A DNA stretch of 40,710 nucleotides from an uncultured Chitinophagaceae bacterium. GTDB lineage: Bacteria > Bacteroidota > Bacteroidia > Chitinophagales > Chitinophagaceae. Position 1 is the first letter of the stretch. Every line of letters starts with the position of its first letter. Positions 26,280 through 34,279 of the stretch are shown in pieces. The stretch spans positions 1 through 40,710 of the forward strand of contig CALKVC010000025.1 in NCBI GenBank assembly GCA_937996595.1, given 5' to 3'. Under the pieces are notes generated by a model, which had not been told where the DNA came from, ran no database searches, and saw nothing but the letters and a program-made list of their open reading frames with translations. Position numbers and translations under genes: made by a program.

Positions 26280-26586
26280 GGTGCTCATTTTCTGAAAAGT
26301 AACCGGAACAGGCCTGATTATATATTCTGAAGATATTTAACAGCTAACGTTTACCGTTGCTTCAGCATCATATAATATTATTTATCCGCCAAAATCATCC
26401 CTTTTTCTTACAAACATTGAATACCGGCAGGTAACCCGACTGCTAATATTCATTGATTTTCATTTAAAAAAATGCAGTATTTTTAAAATTGAAACATCTT
26501 ATGTGAATATGCTTCAAATAGATGCATATACTACATTGCTGAGATGATATTACTCACCTTAAAACAAAATTCCCCTTTTTGGGGAA
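26280..26586 (+). other. 307-nt intergenic region with a hairpin abutting the next start codon
   Basis: AT-rich region between glmS and the DUF4954 gene. I see no small gene, RNA gene or intrinsic terminator in it. At its end, TTCCCC (26570-26575) pairs perfectly with GGGGAA (26581-26586) around a loop of five T. The hairpin ends at the base immediately before the ATG at 26587. It could hold the start codon in a structured context or hide it. Confidence 0.6.
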
Positions 26587-28713
26587 ATGGGTATGAACGT
26601 TATTCAAACACACCCGGTAAAAGACCTTGGTTATAATTATATCGATAAGAAATATATCCCTAAAGGAAAAGATGAATATTACCTGAGAAATATCCAGAAC
26701 AGGAACAGGAAAAGCTACAGGCCGTTAACTACCGCAGAAATAGATACACTGGTTCACAACCGGAATACATCCGACAACTGGAATATGATTATGGTTGCCG
26801 GGCCTTTTGACGCCAACCTGGTGCGTAATTGCAAATTCTTCGGACTGGTTAGGATTGGGAGCTTACAGGCGCTATACCACGAATTTCATAACCTGCGGAT
26901 GGCTGTAGGGATTTATAACAGCACGGTCATCAGTTGCGATATAGGTGATAATGTTTGCATAGACAATGTAAATTACCTGAGCCATTATGTAATTTCAGAC
27001 AAGGTTATGATCGCCAATGTGAATGAACTCGCATCTACCAACAATGCCAAATTCGGGAACGGCATCCTGAAAGAAGGTGAACAGGAAAATATAAGGACAT
27101 GGGTGGAAGTTTGTAACGAAAACGGAGGCAGAAAAATCATTCCTTTCAATGGCATGTTGCCCGGTGATGCTTATATGTGGAGCAAATACAGGGACGACAA
27201 AGCCCTGCTGGCAAAGTTCAAGGAATTTACCGAAAAGAAATTTGACAGGCAACGTGGTTATTATGGTAAGATCGGTGAGCGTACTGTAATCAAAAATTGC
27301 CGGATCATAAAAGATGTATGGATCGGATCTGATGCTTACATCAAAGGCGCGAACAAACTAAAGAACCTTACCATCAACAGTGATGCCGAACGCACATCAC
27401 AAATAGGTGAAGGATGCGAACTGGTAAATGGTATTGTAGGATTCGGGTGCCGTATTTTTTACGGTGTAAAGGCTGTTCGTTTTGTAATGTCTTCCCACTC
27501 ACAATTGAAATATGGCGCCAGGCTAATCAATTCATACCTGGGCAACAATTCCACCATATCATGCTGCGAAGTACTTAATTCACTTATTTTCCCTTCCCAT
27601 GAGCAGCATCATAACAACTCTTTCTTATGTGCTTCACTCGTGATGGGCCAAAGTAATATTGCAGCCGGGGCAACCATTGGCAGTAACCACAACAGCCGAA
27701 GCCCTGACGGTGAAATCATTGCCGGAAGAGGTTTCTGGCCTGGCCTATGCGTAAGCCTGAAACACAATTCGAAGTTTGCATCATTCACCATACTTTCTAA
27801 AGCGGATTATCCGGCTGAACTGAACATACCGGTCCCCTTCTGCCTGGTAAGCAACGATGTTGCCAACGACAGGTTGCTGGTGATGCCGGCATACTGGTTC
27901 ATGTATAACATGTATGCACTGGAACGAAATGCCTGGAAATACGGTGACCGCGACAAACGGACAGAAAAAAAACAGCAGATTGAATACAATTACCTTGCAC
28001 CTGACACGGTGAATGAAATGTTTGCCGCATTATCATTATTTAAATCACTAAATACAAATGATAAAGGCGAGGCAGTTGTAACAGGCTGGGAAAATACACA
28101 AAGGCATACCGTACTAACAAAAGTACCCCAGGCTATAAAGGTATTTACTGAAATGATTGTGTTATACTGTTGCACCCAACTGCTTGACCATTTCAGAAAA
28201 AACAAATTCACCGCATTCGACACGTTCAAAAAATCACTGTCTGCAAAAATTTCCAGAAGCGAATGGCTGAATATCGGTGGGCAACTGATCATGAAACCTG
28301 AAGTGGAAAAACTGAGGTATTCAGTAAAATCCGGGAAGATAAAGAGCTGGGATGAAATGCATCAGTTTTACAAAACCCAGGGCGACCATTATCAAACAGA
28401 TAAACTGAATCATGCTTATACCAGCCTGCTTGAAATACTGGGAATAACACCCAAACAGTTTACGGCAGATGTTTTTAAAGAGATGCTGCTTAGGGTGATT
28501 GAAACAAAATCGTGGATGAGCAAGGGGATTTATCATGCAAGGGCCAAGGATTATACAAACCCATACAGGAAAATGGTATATGAAACCAATGAGGAAATGA
28601 ATGAAGTGCTTGGCAGGATTGAAGACAACAGCTTTGTTCAGGAACAGTTCGCCGAATTTGAATTACTCAAAAAAAATATAAAATCAGTTATCAGGAAACT
28701 GAAGCTGGGCTAG
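26587..28713 (+). CDS. DUF4954 family protein (left-handed beta-helix)
   Basis: 708 residues. From about residue 75 to 400 the protein has hexapeptide-like turns with an [LIV]-G-x-x pattern ('NSTVISCDIGDNVCIDNVNY', 'KDVWIGSDAYIKGANKLKN', 'GIVGFGCRIFYGVKAVRFVM', 'INSYLGNNSTISCCEVLN'), predicting a left-handed beta-helix of the acyltransferase or nucleotidyltransferase tail type. Conserved-looking stretches such as 'FPSHEQHHNNSFLCASLVMG' and 'GATIGSNHNSRSPDGEI' contain His and Asn residues suitable for an active site. The C-terminal 250 residues are mostly helical. It matches the DUF4954 family of Bacteroidota, of unknown function. No signal peptide is seen. The ATG at 26587 is used; an ATG two codons later (26593) is equally possible. 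Confidence 0.88.
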   Translation: MGMNVIQTHPVKDLGYNYIDKKYIPKGKDEYYLRNIQNRNRKSYRPLTTAEIDTLVHNRNTSDNWNMIMVAGPFDANLVRNCKFFGLVRIGSLQALYHEFHNLRMAVGIYNSTVISCDIGDNVCIDNVNYLSHYVISDKVMIANVNELASTNNAKFGNGILKEGEQENIRTWVEVCNENGGRKIIPFNGMLPGDAYMWSKYRDDKALLAKFKEFTEKKFDRQRGYYGKIGERTVIKNCRIIKDVWIGSDAYIKGANKLKNLTINSDAERTSQIGEGCELVNGIVGFGCRIFYGVKAVRFVMSSHSQLKYGARLINSYLGNNSTISCCEVLNSLIFPSHEQHHNNSFLCASLVMGQSNIAAGATIGSNHNSRSPDGEIIAGRGFWPGLCVSLKHNSKFASFTILSKADYPAELNIPVPFCLVSNDVANDRLLVMPAYWFMYNMYALERNAWKYGDRDKRTEKKQQIEYNYLAPDTVNEMFAALSLFKSLNTNDKGEAVVTGWENTQRHTVLTKVPQAIKVFTEMIVLYCCTQLLDHFRKNKFTAFDTFKKSLSAKISRSEWLNIGGQLIMKPEVEKLRYSVKSGKIKSWDEMHQFYKTQGDHYQTDKLNHAYTSLLEILGITPKQFTADVFKEMLLRVIETKSWMSKGIYHARAKDYTNPYRKMVYETNEEMNEVLGRIEDNSFVQEQFAEFELLKKNIKSVIRKLKLG

Positions 28714-28742
28714 AATGCACGGGCATGAAATGCTTTGGCCGT

Positions 28743-29162
28743 TTATTTATCCAGGAAATGAACCATTGCCAGTTCATACCCTTTTAAGCCCAGTCCGGTT
28801 ATTACTCCGGCTGCTTTCCCCGAAACATGAGAAAATTTCCTGAATTCTTCCCTGCCATGTATATTGGAAATATGCACTTCAATAACCGGTGCTTTTACGG
28901 CTGCAATTGCATCCCCGATTGCCACAGAAGTATGGGTGTATGCTCCCGGATTTAAAATGATGCCATCACAGGAAAAACCGGCACGCTGAATCTCGGTTAC
29001 CAGTTCTCCTTCTATATTGCTTTGAAAATAACTGATAGTTGCTGCTGTAAACTTGTTTCTCAATTGTTGCAGGAATGAATCAAAAGATTCATTACCGTAG
29101 ATACCGGGCTCCCGTTGCCCGAGTAGGTTAAGGTTTGGGCCGTTGATGATGGCTATCTTCAT
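28743..29162 (-). CDS. aroQ: Type II 3-dehydroquinate dehydratase
   Basis: Third step of the shikimate pathway, giving 3-dehydroshikimate. 139 residues, the usual size of the dodecameric type II enzyme. Signatures are 'NGPNLNLLGQREPGIYG', with the catalytic Tyr and Arg region, 'IILNPGAYTHTSVAIGDAI', and 'EVHISNIHGREEFRKFSHVS', with the conserved His and Arg. It runs in the same direction as carA, 111 nt downstream of it, but without overlap, so co-transcription is uncertain. The DUF4954 gene converges on it with a 29-nt gap. Confidence 0.96.
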   Translation of the reverse strand: MKIAIINGPNLNLLGQREPGIYGNESFDSFLQQLRNKFTAATISYFQSNIEGELVTEIQRAGFSCDGIILNPGAYTHTSVAIGDAIAAVKAPVIEVHISNIHGREEFRKFSHVSGKAAGVITGLGLKGYELAMVHFLDK

Positions 29163-29273
29163 AAATCAATATTATAGAGCAGTTACAGTAAATTGAATAC
29201 CTGTCCGGTTGATAAATCAGTTTCAAACATTGTAACAGCCCTGCCTGTTTCTGATAAAATAAAGCGGATGAAA

Positions 29274-30374
29274 CTAATTCCGCATTAAAGCTACAAAATC
29301 GTCAAACAAATACCTGCTGTCGTGCGGGCCTGGTGTTGCTTCCGGGTGGTATTGCACCGAAAATGCAGGCTTATCTTTTATCCGGATGCCTTCAATACTG
29401 TTATCGTTCAGGTTAAGATGGGTGATTTCTATGTTACTGTTTTTACGCACAGCATCCGGGTCAATGCCAAATCCATGGTTTTGCGTGGTAATCTCGCTTT
29501 TACCTGTAATCAAATTTTTAACCGGGTGATTTAATCCGCGGTGCCCATGGTGCATTTTGAATGTTGGAATATCGTTGGCCAGGGCCAGTAACTGGTGGCC
29601 AAGGCAAATCCCGAACAGCGGTTTTCCGGTAGCCAGTAACTGCTTTACTGTTTTGATGGCATAATCCATCGGCGCCGGGTCGCCGGGGCCGTTACTGATA
29701 AAATAACCGCTGGGCTTGAATTGATTTAATTCATCAATTCCTGTTTTGGCGTTGAATACTTTAACATAAGCGCCTCGGTCCACCAGGCATTGCAGGATAT
29801 TCCTTTTTACTCCGAAATCGAGTACGGCTACCCGTAAGTTACTCCCTGAATCCCCCATTTCATAGGAACCGGTGGTGCTGACAACGGAAGCGAGCTCCAG
29901 CCCGTTCATTCCCGGAACCAGTTGCAACTGCTTTTTTAAAAGTTCCGTATCCGTGGTTTCAGAAGATACAATACAATTCATAGCACCGCAGGTTCTAACA
30001 TGGGCTACCAGGGCCCGGGTATCCACTGCATCAATGGCCACCACAGCTTGTTCTTCAAAATACTGCTGTAAGGAAGCGTCAGCCATAAAGCGGCTGTACT
30101 TTTCTTCCAGGTTTCGGCCGATAACAGCTTTTACTTTTACGGAATTGCTTTCCACATCCGACGCTTTAACTCCGTAATTGCCTATATGAACATTATTCAT
30201 GATCAGCACCTGGCCATAGTAACTAGGATCTGTAAATACTTCCTGGTAACCTGTCATGCCCGTATTAAAACAGATTTCACCGGTTGCCGTACCTGTTTTC
30301 CCAAAAGCTTTGCCATGAACTATGGTTCCATCGGCCAGTATCAGCACGGCTGGTTTGGTAAATTGATGTGCCAT
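29274..30374 (-). CDS. carA: Carbamoyl-phosphate synthase, small (glutaminase) subunit
   Basis: Hydrolyses glutamine and passes ammonia to CarB for carbamoyl phosphate, feeding pyrimidine and arginine synthesis. 366 residues. The N-terminal CPSase_sm_chain domain shows 'LADGTIVHGKAFGKTGTATG' and 'FNTGMTGYQEVFTDPSYYGQ'. The class I glutaminase triad is Cys257 (FGICLGHQLLALA), His343 and Glu345 (VQYHPEATPGP). carB is not in the window. It lies beyond the terminator of the ribosomal operon, so it has its own promoter, which I could not identify. Confidence 0.97.
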   Translation of the reverse strand: MAHQFTKPAVLILADGTIVHGKAFGKTGTATGEICFNTGMTGYQEVFTDPSYYGQVLIMNNVHIGNYGVKASDVESNSVKVKAVIGRNLEEKYSRFMADASLQQYFEEQAVVAIDAVDTRALVAHVRTCGAMNCIVSSETTDTELLKKQLQLVPGMNGLELASVVSTTGSYEMGDSGSNLRVAVLDFGVKRNILQCLVDRGAYVKVFNAKTGIDELNQFKPSGYFISNGPGDPAPMDYAIKTVKQLLATGKPLFGICLGHQLLALANDIPTFKMHHGHRGLNHPVKNLITGKSEITTQNHGFGIDPDAVRKNSNIEITHLNLNDNSIEGIRIKDKPAFSVQYHPEATPGPHDSRYLFDDFVALMRN

Positions 30375-30495
30375 CAGTAAGAAAGGTTTTGCAAAGAAAA
30401 GAATTCAATTGCTGTATTAACAAATAAAATTGCCCACATTGTGTATTGCCTTACCCGGTAACAGGAAAGATTTATTTTCCTGGCAGGGACTATAC

Positions 30496-30530
30496 AAAAA
30501 AATGCCCCGATAATAAAACCGGGGCCATTT
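30496..30530 (-). terminator. Intrinsic terminator of the infA-rplQ ribosomal operon
   Basis: On the minus strand, GCCCCG (30525-30520) pairs with CGGGGC (30509-30504), extended by AATG/CATT with one bulged G, and is followed directly by seven T. It lies 20-54 nt after the rplQ stop and separates the ribosomal operon from carA. Confidence 0.85.
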
Positions 30531-30549
30531 GGAAAATATTCGTTTCAAC

Positions 30550-31053
30550 TTATGCTTGTTCTTCAGTTGATGTTGATTCGGTTGTATCAGCAGCTTCCGC
30601 TTTCTTTTTAGAACCTGCCCGGCGTGTTTTTTTAACCGGTTCGGCAGCTGTTGCTGTTGCAATCCCCTTGCCGTAGATTTCATTGAAATCAACCAGTTCA
30701 ATCATTGCCATTTCTGCATTATCACCAGTTCTGGCGCCCAGCTTTATAATCCTGGTATAACCACCCGGGCGTGAAGCTACCTTAGGGGCCACAACAGTAA
30801 ATAACTCTTTTACAGCGGCCTTGTCGTTCAGGTAACTGAAAACCAGCCTGTGGTTATGCATGATCACTTCTTTGCTGCTGGTATGCTTTGTTTTGGTAAT
30901 CAGCGGTTCAATATAAGTACGTAAAGCCTTTGCCTTAGCTAATGTTGTTGTGATTCGTTTGTACGTAATCAACTGGCAGCCGAGATTCATCAGCAACGCC
31001 TTGCGGTGTGATGCCGTTCTGCTTAAATTGTTGTTTTTGTTTCCGTGACGCAT
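30550..31053 (-). CDS. rplQ: 50S ribosomal protein L17
   Basis: 167 residues. The N-terminal 'MRHGNKNNNLSRTASHRKAL' and 'NLGCQLITYKRITTTLAKAK' are the L17 core, which lies near the tunnel exit of the large subunit. After about residue 125 there is a charged, low-complexity C-terminal extension (Lys/Ala/Glu/Thr rich), longer than the E. coli protein and common in Bacteroidota. It is the last gene of the operon. It is separated from rpoA by 173 nt that contain an octamer repeat, an unusually large gap for this pair. Confidence 0.97.
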   Translation of the reverse strand: MRHGNKNNNLSRTASHRKALLMNLGCQLITYKRITTTLAKAKALRTYIEPLITKTKHTSSKEVIMHNHRLVFSYLNDKAAVKELFTVVAPKVASRPGGYTRIIKLGARTGDNAEMAMIELVDFNEIYGKGIATATAAEPVKKTRRAGSKKKAEAADTTESTSTEEQA

Positions 31054-31109
31054 GACTTGTTTTTTTTTAACCCTGTACCGTGTCAGGAATTACAGGGTGT
31101 GTTATAAAT

Positions 31110-31223
31110 GATTTGGAGATTTGGAGATTTGGAGATTTGGAGATTTGGAGATTTGGAGATTTGGAGATTTGAATTTTAATGTAGAAGCAATGTCAACTCT
31201 TCGCATTTTCCAATCTTTGAATC
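31110..31223. repeat. Octamer tandem repeat in the rplQ-rpoA gap
   Basis: Seven perfect copies of GATTTGGA (31110-31165) are followed by one imperfect copy (to 31173). At 31208-31223 two in-phase octamers, TTCCAATC and TTTGAATC, resemble the complement of the repeat word, like a decayed inverted arm. The element ends 3 nt before the rpoA stop and fills most of the 173-nt gap. It would be transcribed as part of the ribosomal operon mRNA. Confidence 0.9.
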
Positions 31224-31226
31224 AAT

Positions 31227-32222
31227 TTACTCGTCGTCTAATTTCAGTTTACTCAGGTCCATACCAAAGCTTAAACCTCTTTCCTGCAATACCTGGTCAA
31301 TTTCACTCAGCGATTTTTGACCAAAGTTCCTGAACTTCATCAGGTCTTCCTGTTCGTACTGAACCAGTTCACTCAGTGAATTGATTTTGGCTGCTTTCAG
31401 GCAGTTGAATGCACGTACGGAAAGATCGAGGTCTTCCAGCGGTGTTTTCAGCATCTTACGCAATTGCAGGGTATGTTCATCAACCAGGTCTTCTTTCTTA
31501 TCTTCCTTGGTGTCGAAAGTGATATTTTCATCAGTAATAATCATCAGGTGCTGGATGAGAATACGACTGGCCTGTTTAACAGCTTCTTCAGGATGAATGG
31601 TACCGTCGGTAACCACTTCCATGATCAGTTTTTCAAAATCTGTACGCTGCTCAACCCTGGTATTTTCAATCAGGTATTTTACGTTTTTGATTGGCGTATA
31701 AATTGAATCAACCGGGATGTATCCGAAATGTGAACTTTTATCTTTGTGCTCTTCTGCAGGCACGTATCCGCGGCCCTTTCCGATACTTATTTCAATATCC
31801 AGTTTGGCGCTGCTGTCCATGGTACAGATCAGCAGTTCCGGGTTCATCACCTCAAAAGCAGGTGAAGCTTCCCCGATCATACCGGCAGTGAATTCAGTTT
31901 TATTCTTTATAGATAAGGTAACCTTTTCAGTCTGCACATCGTGGTCAACCTTCATCTTGAACCTAACCTGTTTCAGGTTAAGGATTATTTCAGTAACATC
32001 TTCCGTAACACCTTTCAGTGTTGCAAATTCATGATCTGCACCGGCAATATTGATTCCAACAATGGCATACCCTTCCAGCGAATTGAGTAATACCCTGCGT
32101 AATGCATTACCAATGGTTACTCCGTATCCCGGTTCCAGCGGGCGAAATTCGAATTGTGCTTCAAAATCGTTTGCTTTCTGAAGTACGATCTTATCGGGTT
32201 TAACAAAATTGAAAATGGCCAT
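31227..32222 (-). CDS. rpoA: DNA-directed RNA polymerase subunit alpha
   Basis: 331 residues. The N-terminal domain includes 'EPGYGVTIGNALRRVLLNSL', the dimerisation and assembly motif. The C-terminal domain ('LDLSVRAFNCLKAAKINSLS', 'FRNFGQKSLSEIDQVLQERG') contacts DNA and activators. Between them, 'GTIHPEEAVKQASRILIQHL' marks the end of the NTD. It is in the standard order rpsD-rpoA-rplQ. Gaps of 92 and 173 nt flank it. Confidence 0.98.
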   Translation of the reverse strand: MAIFNFVKPDKIVLQKANDFEAQFEFRPLEPGYGVTIGNALRRVLLNSLEGYAIVGINIAGADHEFATLKGVTEDVTEIILNLKQVRFKMKVDHDVQTEKVTLSIKNKTEFTAGMIGEASPAFEVMNPELLICTMDSSAKLDIEISIGKGRGYVPAEEHKDKSSHFGYIPVDSIYTPIKNVKYLIENTRVEQRTDFEKLIMEVVTDGTIHPEEAVKQASRILIQHLMIITDENITFDTKEDKKEDLVDEHTLQLRKMLKTPLEDLDLSVRAFNCLKAAKINSLSELVQYEQEDLMKFRNFGQKSLSEIDQVLQERGLSFGMDLSKLKLDDE

Positions 32223-32314
32223 TTTATTCTTTTGTTTAAATTTTAAATTTTTGTTGCGAACATCTGCGAATACTGATGCGGACGTTAAGAAGATGAACTT
32301 AACAGTTCAGGATC

Positions 32315-32920
32315 TTACTTGCTGTACAATTCCACAATCAGTTGTTCCTTGATGTTTTCAGGAACGCTTTCCCTTTCAGGATAAGCGATGAATGTGCCTT
32401 TCATTTCTGTTTCGCTCCAGTCGATCCAACCGAATTTAGGGTTCTTTCCCCTTACATTTCCGGTGATATTGGCGTTTCCGGCAGTTTTGCCTTTCAACCC
32501 GATAACATCACCCGGTTTGCAACTGTAAGATGGAATATTCACCACTTCACCGTTTACTGTTATGTGTTTGTGGCTTACCATCTGGCGGGCAGACTGGCGG
32601 CTGGGAGCGATACCCATCCTGAAAATGGTATTATCTAAGCGGGCTTCCAGCAACTTGATCAGGTTTTCACCTGTAACGCCTTTTTTCCTGCTTGCTTCTT
32701 CAAATGTTTTGCGGAATTGCTTTTCAAGCAAGCCATAGGTATACTTGGCTTTTTGCTTTTCTTTTAACTGGATTCCGTATTCACTCAGTGTTTTGCGCTT
32801 CTTGTTTGCGCCGTGCTGGCCGGGAGGATTGCTGTTTTTTGTCAGCCATTTTCCATTTCCGGTAATCGGTTCTCCGAACCTGCGGGAGATTTTGGTTTTG
32901 GGCCCTGTATAACGTGCCAT
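32315..32920 (-). CDS. rpsD: 30S ribosomal protein S4
   Basis: 201 residues. The start 'MARYTGPKTKISRRFGEPI' and the S4 RNA-binding domain ('LEARLDNTIFRMGIAPSRQS', 'MVSHKHITVNGEVVNIPSY') are clear. The N-terminal four-Cys zinc site of C+ versions is absent, so this is the zinc-free form. S4 is an early assembly protein that binds 16S rRNA. The flanking gaps are 92 nt (towards rpoA) and 159 nt (towards rpsK), the latter filled by an inverted heptamer element. Confidence 0.98.
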   Translation of the reverse strand: MARYTGPKTKISRRFGEPITGNGKWLTKNSNPPGQHGANKKRKTLSEYGIQLKEKQKAKYTYGLLEKQFRKTFEEASRKKGVTGENLIKLLEARLDNTIFRMGIAPSRQSARQMVSHKHITVNGEVVNIPSYSCKPGDVIGLKGKTAGNANITGNVRGKNPKFGWIDWSETEMKGTFIAYPERESVPENIKEQLIVELYSK

Positions 32921-33000
32921 ATAAGTGTGTAGCGGTCTTTTAGTGACGATGCATCATTATAAAGACCTTTTAAAATGAATAATGCACCCGGTTAAAAATG

Positions 33001-33079
33001 TATGATTTTAAGATGTATGATTTATGATGTGAAGGCTGTATTAAAATCTTACATCTCACATCATACATCATACATTTTA
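33001..33079. repeat. Inverted heptamer repeat between rpsK and rpsD
   Basis: Arm 1 (33013-33032) and arm 2 (33056-33075) are complementary at 19 of 20 positions. Both are built of 7-bp words. Arm 1 lies in TATGATT/TATGATG units (33016-33022 and 33023-33029, with a further TATGATT at 33001). Arm 2 lies in CATCTCA, CATCATA, CATCATA, CATTTTA, in phase from 33052 to 33079. The second array ends one base before the rpsK stop codon, so the hairpin would form in the operon mRNA directly after rpsK. Confidence 0.85.
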
Positions 33080-33478
33080 TTAAACTCTTCTTTTCTTCGG
33101 AGGACGACAGCCGTTATGAGGTAAAGGTGTTACGTCTTTGATCATGGCTATTTCCAAACCATTCTGTGATAAAGAACGGATAGCGCCTTCGCGGCCGCTG
33201 CCCGGACCTTTAACATAAACATCCACCCTTTTCAGGCCGGCATCAACAGCCACTTTTGCTGCATCGGCACCTGCCATCTGTGCTGCATACGGTGTGTTTT
33301 TCTTGCTTCCTTTAAACCCCATCTTACCGGCAGAAGACCATGAAATAACCTGGCCCTGCTTGTTGGTTAAACTGATGATAATGTTGTTGAAACTTGCTGT
33401 AACATGAGCATCTCCGTAGCTGTCTACTTTTACGATCCTCTTTTTTGCGGCGGCTTTTGCGCCTTGTGCTTTTGCCAT
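33080..33478 (-). CDS. rpsK: 30S ribosomal protein S11
   Basis: 132 residues. Characteristic segments are 'DAHVTASFNNIIISLTNKQG', 'SAGKMGFKGSKKNTPYAAQM', 'VYVKGPGSGREGAIRSL' and the C-terminal 'TPLPHNGCRPPKKRRV'. S11 lies on the platform of the small subunit beside the decoding-site mRNA exit. It sits in the conserved order rpsM-rpsK-rpsD. Confidence 0.98.
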   Translation of the reverse strand: MAKAQGAKAAAKKRIVKVDSYGDAHVTASFNNIIISLTNKQGQVISWSSAGKMGFKGSKKNTPYAAQMAGADAAKVAVDAGLKRVDVYVKGPGSGREGAIRSLSQNGLEIAMIKDVTPLPHNGCRPPKKRRV

Positions 33479-33600
33479 AACTTTTTTGTATAGGTAATCT
33501 TTATAATAAATCCTGTTTTACCAGGACTGAAACAACCCTCCTGCTGACTTATAAAGCGATCCGGTGTTGGTTCAAAAAAATAATAAGTCTGTATAAATCT

Positions 33601-33630
33601 ATAAGCTGACAGGTTTAACCATCAGCTTAT
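33601..33630 (-). repeat. Hairpin just downstream of rpsM
   Basis: ATAAGCTGA (33601-33609) is the perfect complement of TCAGCTTAT (33622-33630). The loop itself contains GGTT/AACC. It begins 3 nt after the rpsM stop on the minus strand and has no T tract after it, so it is more likely an mRNA processing or stabilising structure than a terminator. Confidence 0.6.
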
Positions 33631-33633
33631 CAA

Positions 33634-34014
33634 TTACTTCTTAGCCACTTTCTTTTTGCCGGCCACTGTCTTACGCTTCCCTTTCCTGGTACGGCTGTTG
33701 GTACGGGTACGCTGGCCACGAACCGGAAGACCTTTACGATGACGCAAACCACGGTAGCAGGCGATATCCAGCAAACGCTTGATATTCATCTGTGTTTCGC
33801 TACGGAGCGCACCTTCAGTCTTAAATTCAGTGTTAATCACATTACGGATAGCGGTTTGTTCTTCATCATTCCACTGGTTAACTTTTTTGTTAAAGTCAAT
33901 TCCTGCTTTTGTCAAAATGTACTGGGCAGTTGAACGACCGATTCCGTAGATGTAAGTGAGGCCTATTTCCCCTCTTTTATTTTTTGGTAAATCTATACCG
34001 GCAATACGAGCCAT
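33634..34014 (-). CDS. rpsM: 30S ribosomal protein S13
   Basis: 126 residues. 'MARIAGIDLPKNKRGEIGLT' and 'YIYGIGRSTAQYILTKAGID' at the start, and 'YRGLRHRKGLPVRGQRTRTN' near the end, are classic S13. The basic C-terminal tail reaches the P-site tRNA anticodon region. It lies between rpmJ and rpsK with gaps of 88 and 155 nt. Confidence 0.98.
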   Translation of the reverse strand: MARIAGIDLPKNKRGEIGLTYIYGIGRSTAQYILTKAGIDFNKKVNQWNDEEQTAIRNVINTEFKTEGALRSETQMNIKRLLDIACYRGLRHRKGLPVRGQRTRTNSRTRKGKRKTVAGKKKVAKK

Positions 34015-34029
34015 AATTTATTTGAGATT

Positions 34030-34100
34030 TATGATTTTTAGATATATGATTTATGCAGCAAGATGAGGGATATTTTTAACATCCAACATCAAACATCATA
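34030..34100. repeat. Heptamer words with inverted arm between rpmJ and rpsM
   Basis: TATGATT occurs at 34030-34036 and 34045-34051. The opposite arm is three in-phase heptamers CATCCAA, CATCAAA, CATCATA (34080-34100). ATTTATGAT (34027-34035) and ATCATAAAT (34095-34103) are perfect complements, the last base reaching into the rpmJ stop. The word is the same family as at 33001-33079. Confidence 0.7.
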
Positions 34101-34102
34101 AA

Positions 34103-34219
34103 TTATCCCTGCTTTTGCTTGAAGCGTGGATTTTTCTTGTTAATCACGTACAGGCGGCCTTTTCTCCTTACGATCTTGCAATCTGCACTGCGTTTTTTAA
34201 TAGAAGCTCTAACCTTCAT
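34103..34219 (-). CDS. rpmJ: 50S ribosomal protein L36
   Basis: 38 residues, read directly from the minus strand: it begins MKVRASIKKRSADCKIVRR and ends NKKNPRFKQKQG. Only one Cys (position 14) is present, so the CxxC...C..H zinc site of the C+ form is missing; this is the zinc-independent type. It lies between infA and rpsM as in most bacteria. The start ATG at 34219 follows an A-rich leader with no Shine-Dalgarno sequence. Confidence 0.95.
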   Translation of the reverse strand: MKVRASIKKRSADCKIVRRKGRLYVINKKNPRFKQKQG

Positions 34220-34279
34220 TTTTTTGATTTTTTATCTATTTGATAATAACCGCCGGTGTGAGCCGCCAGTTCTAATTTA

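Noticed and set aside
30462..30482. CAGGAAA/TTTCCTG hairpin between rplQ and carA as a second terminator
   Set aside because: The stem is perfect but short and no T tract follows on either strand. The real terminator is at 30496-30530.
31121..31333. 70-codon plus-strand ORF with a repeated EIWRFGDL peptide
   Set aside because: It is the octamer repeat read in frame and runs into the antisense of rpoA. No start context or homologous protein family supports it.
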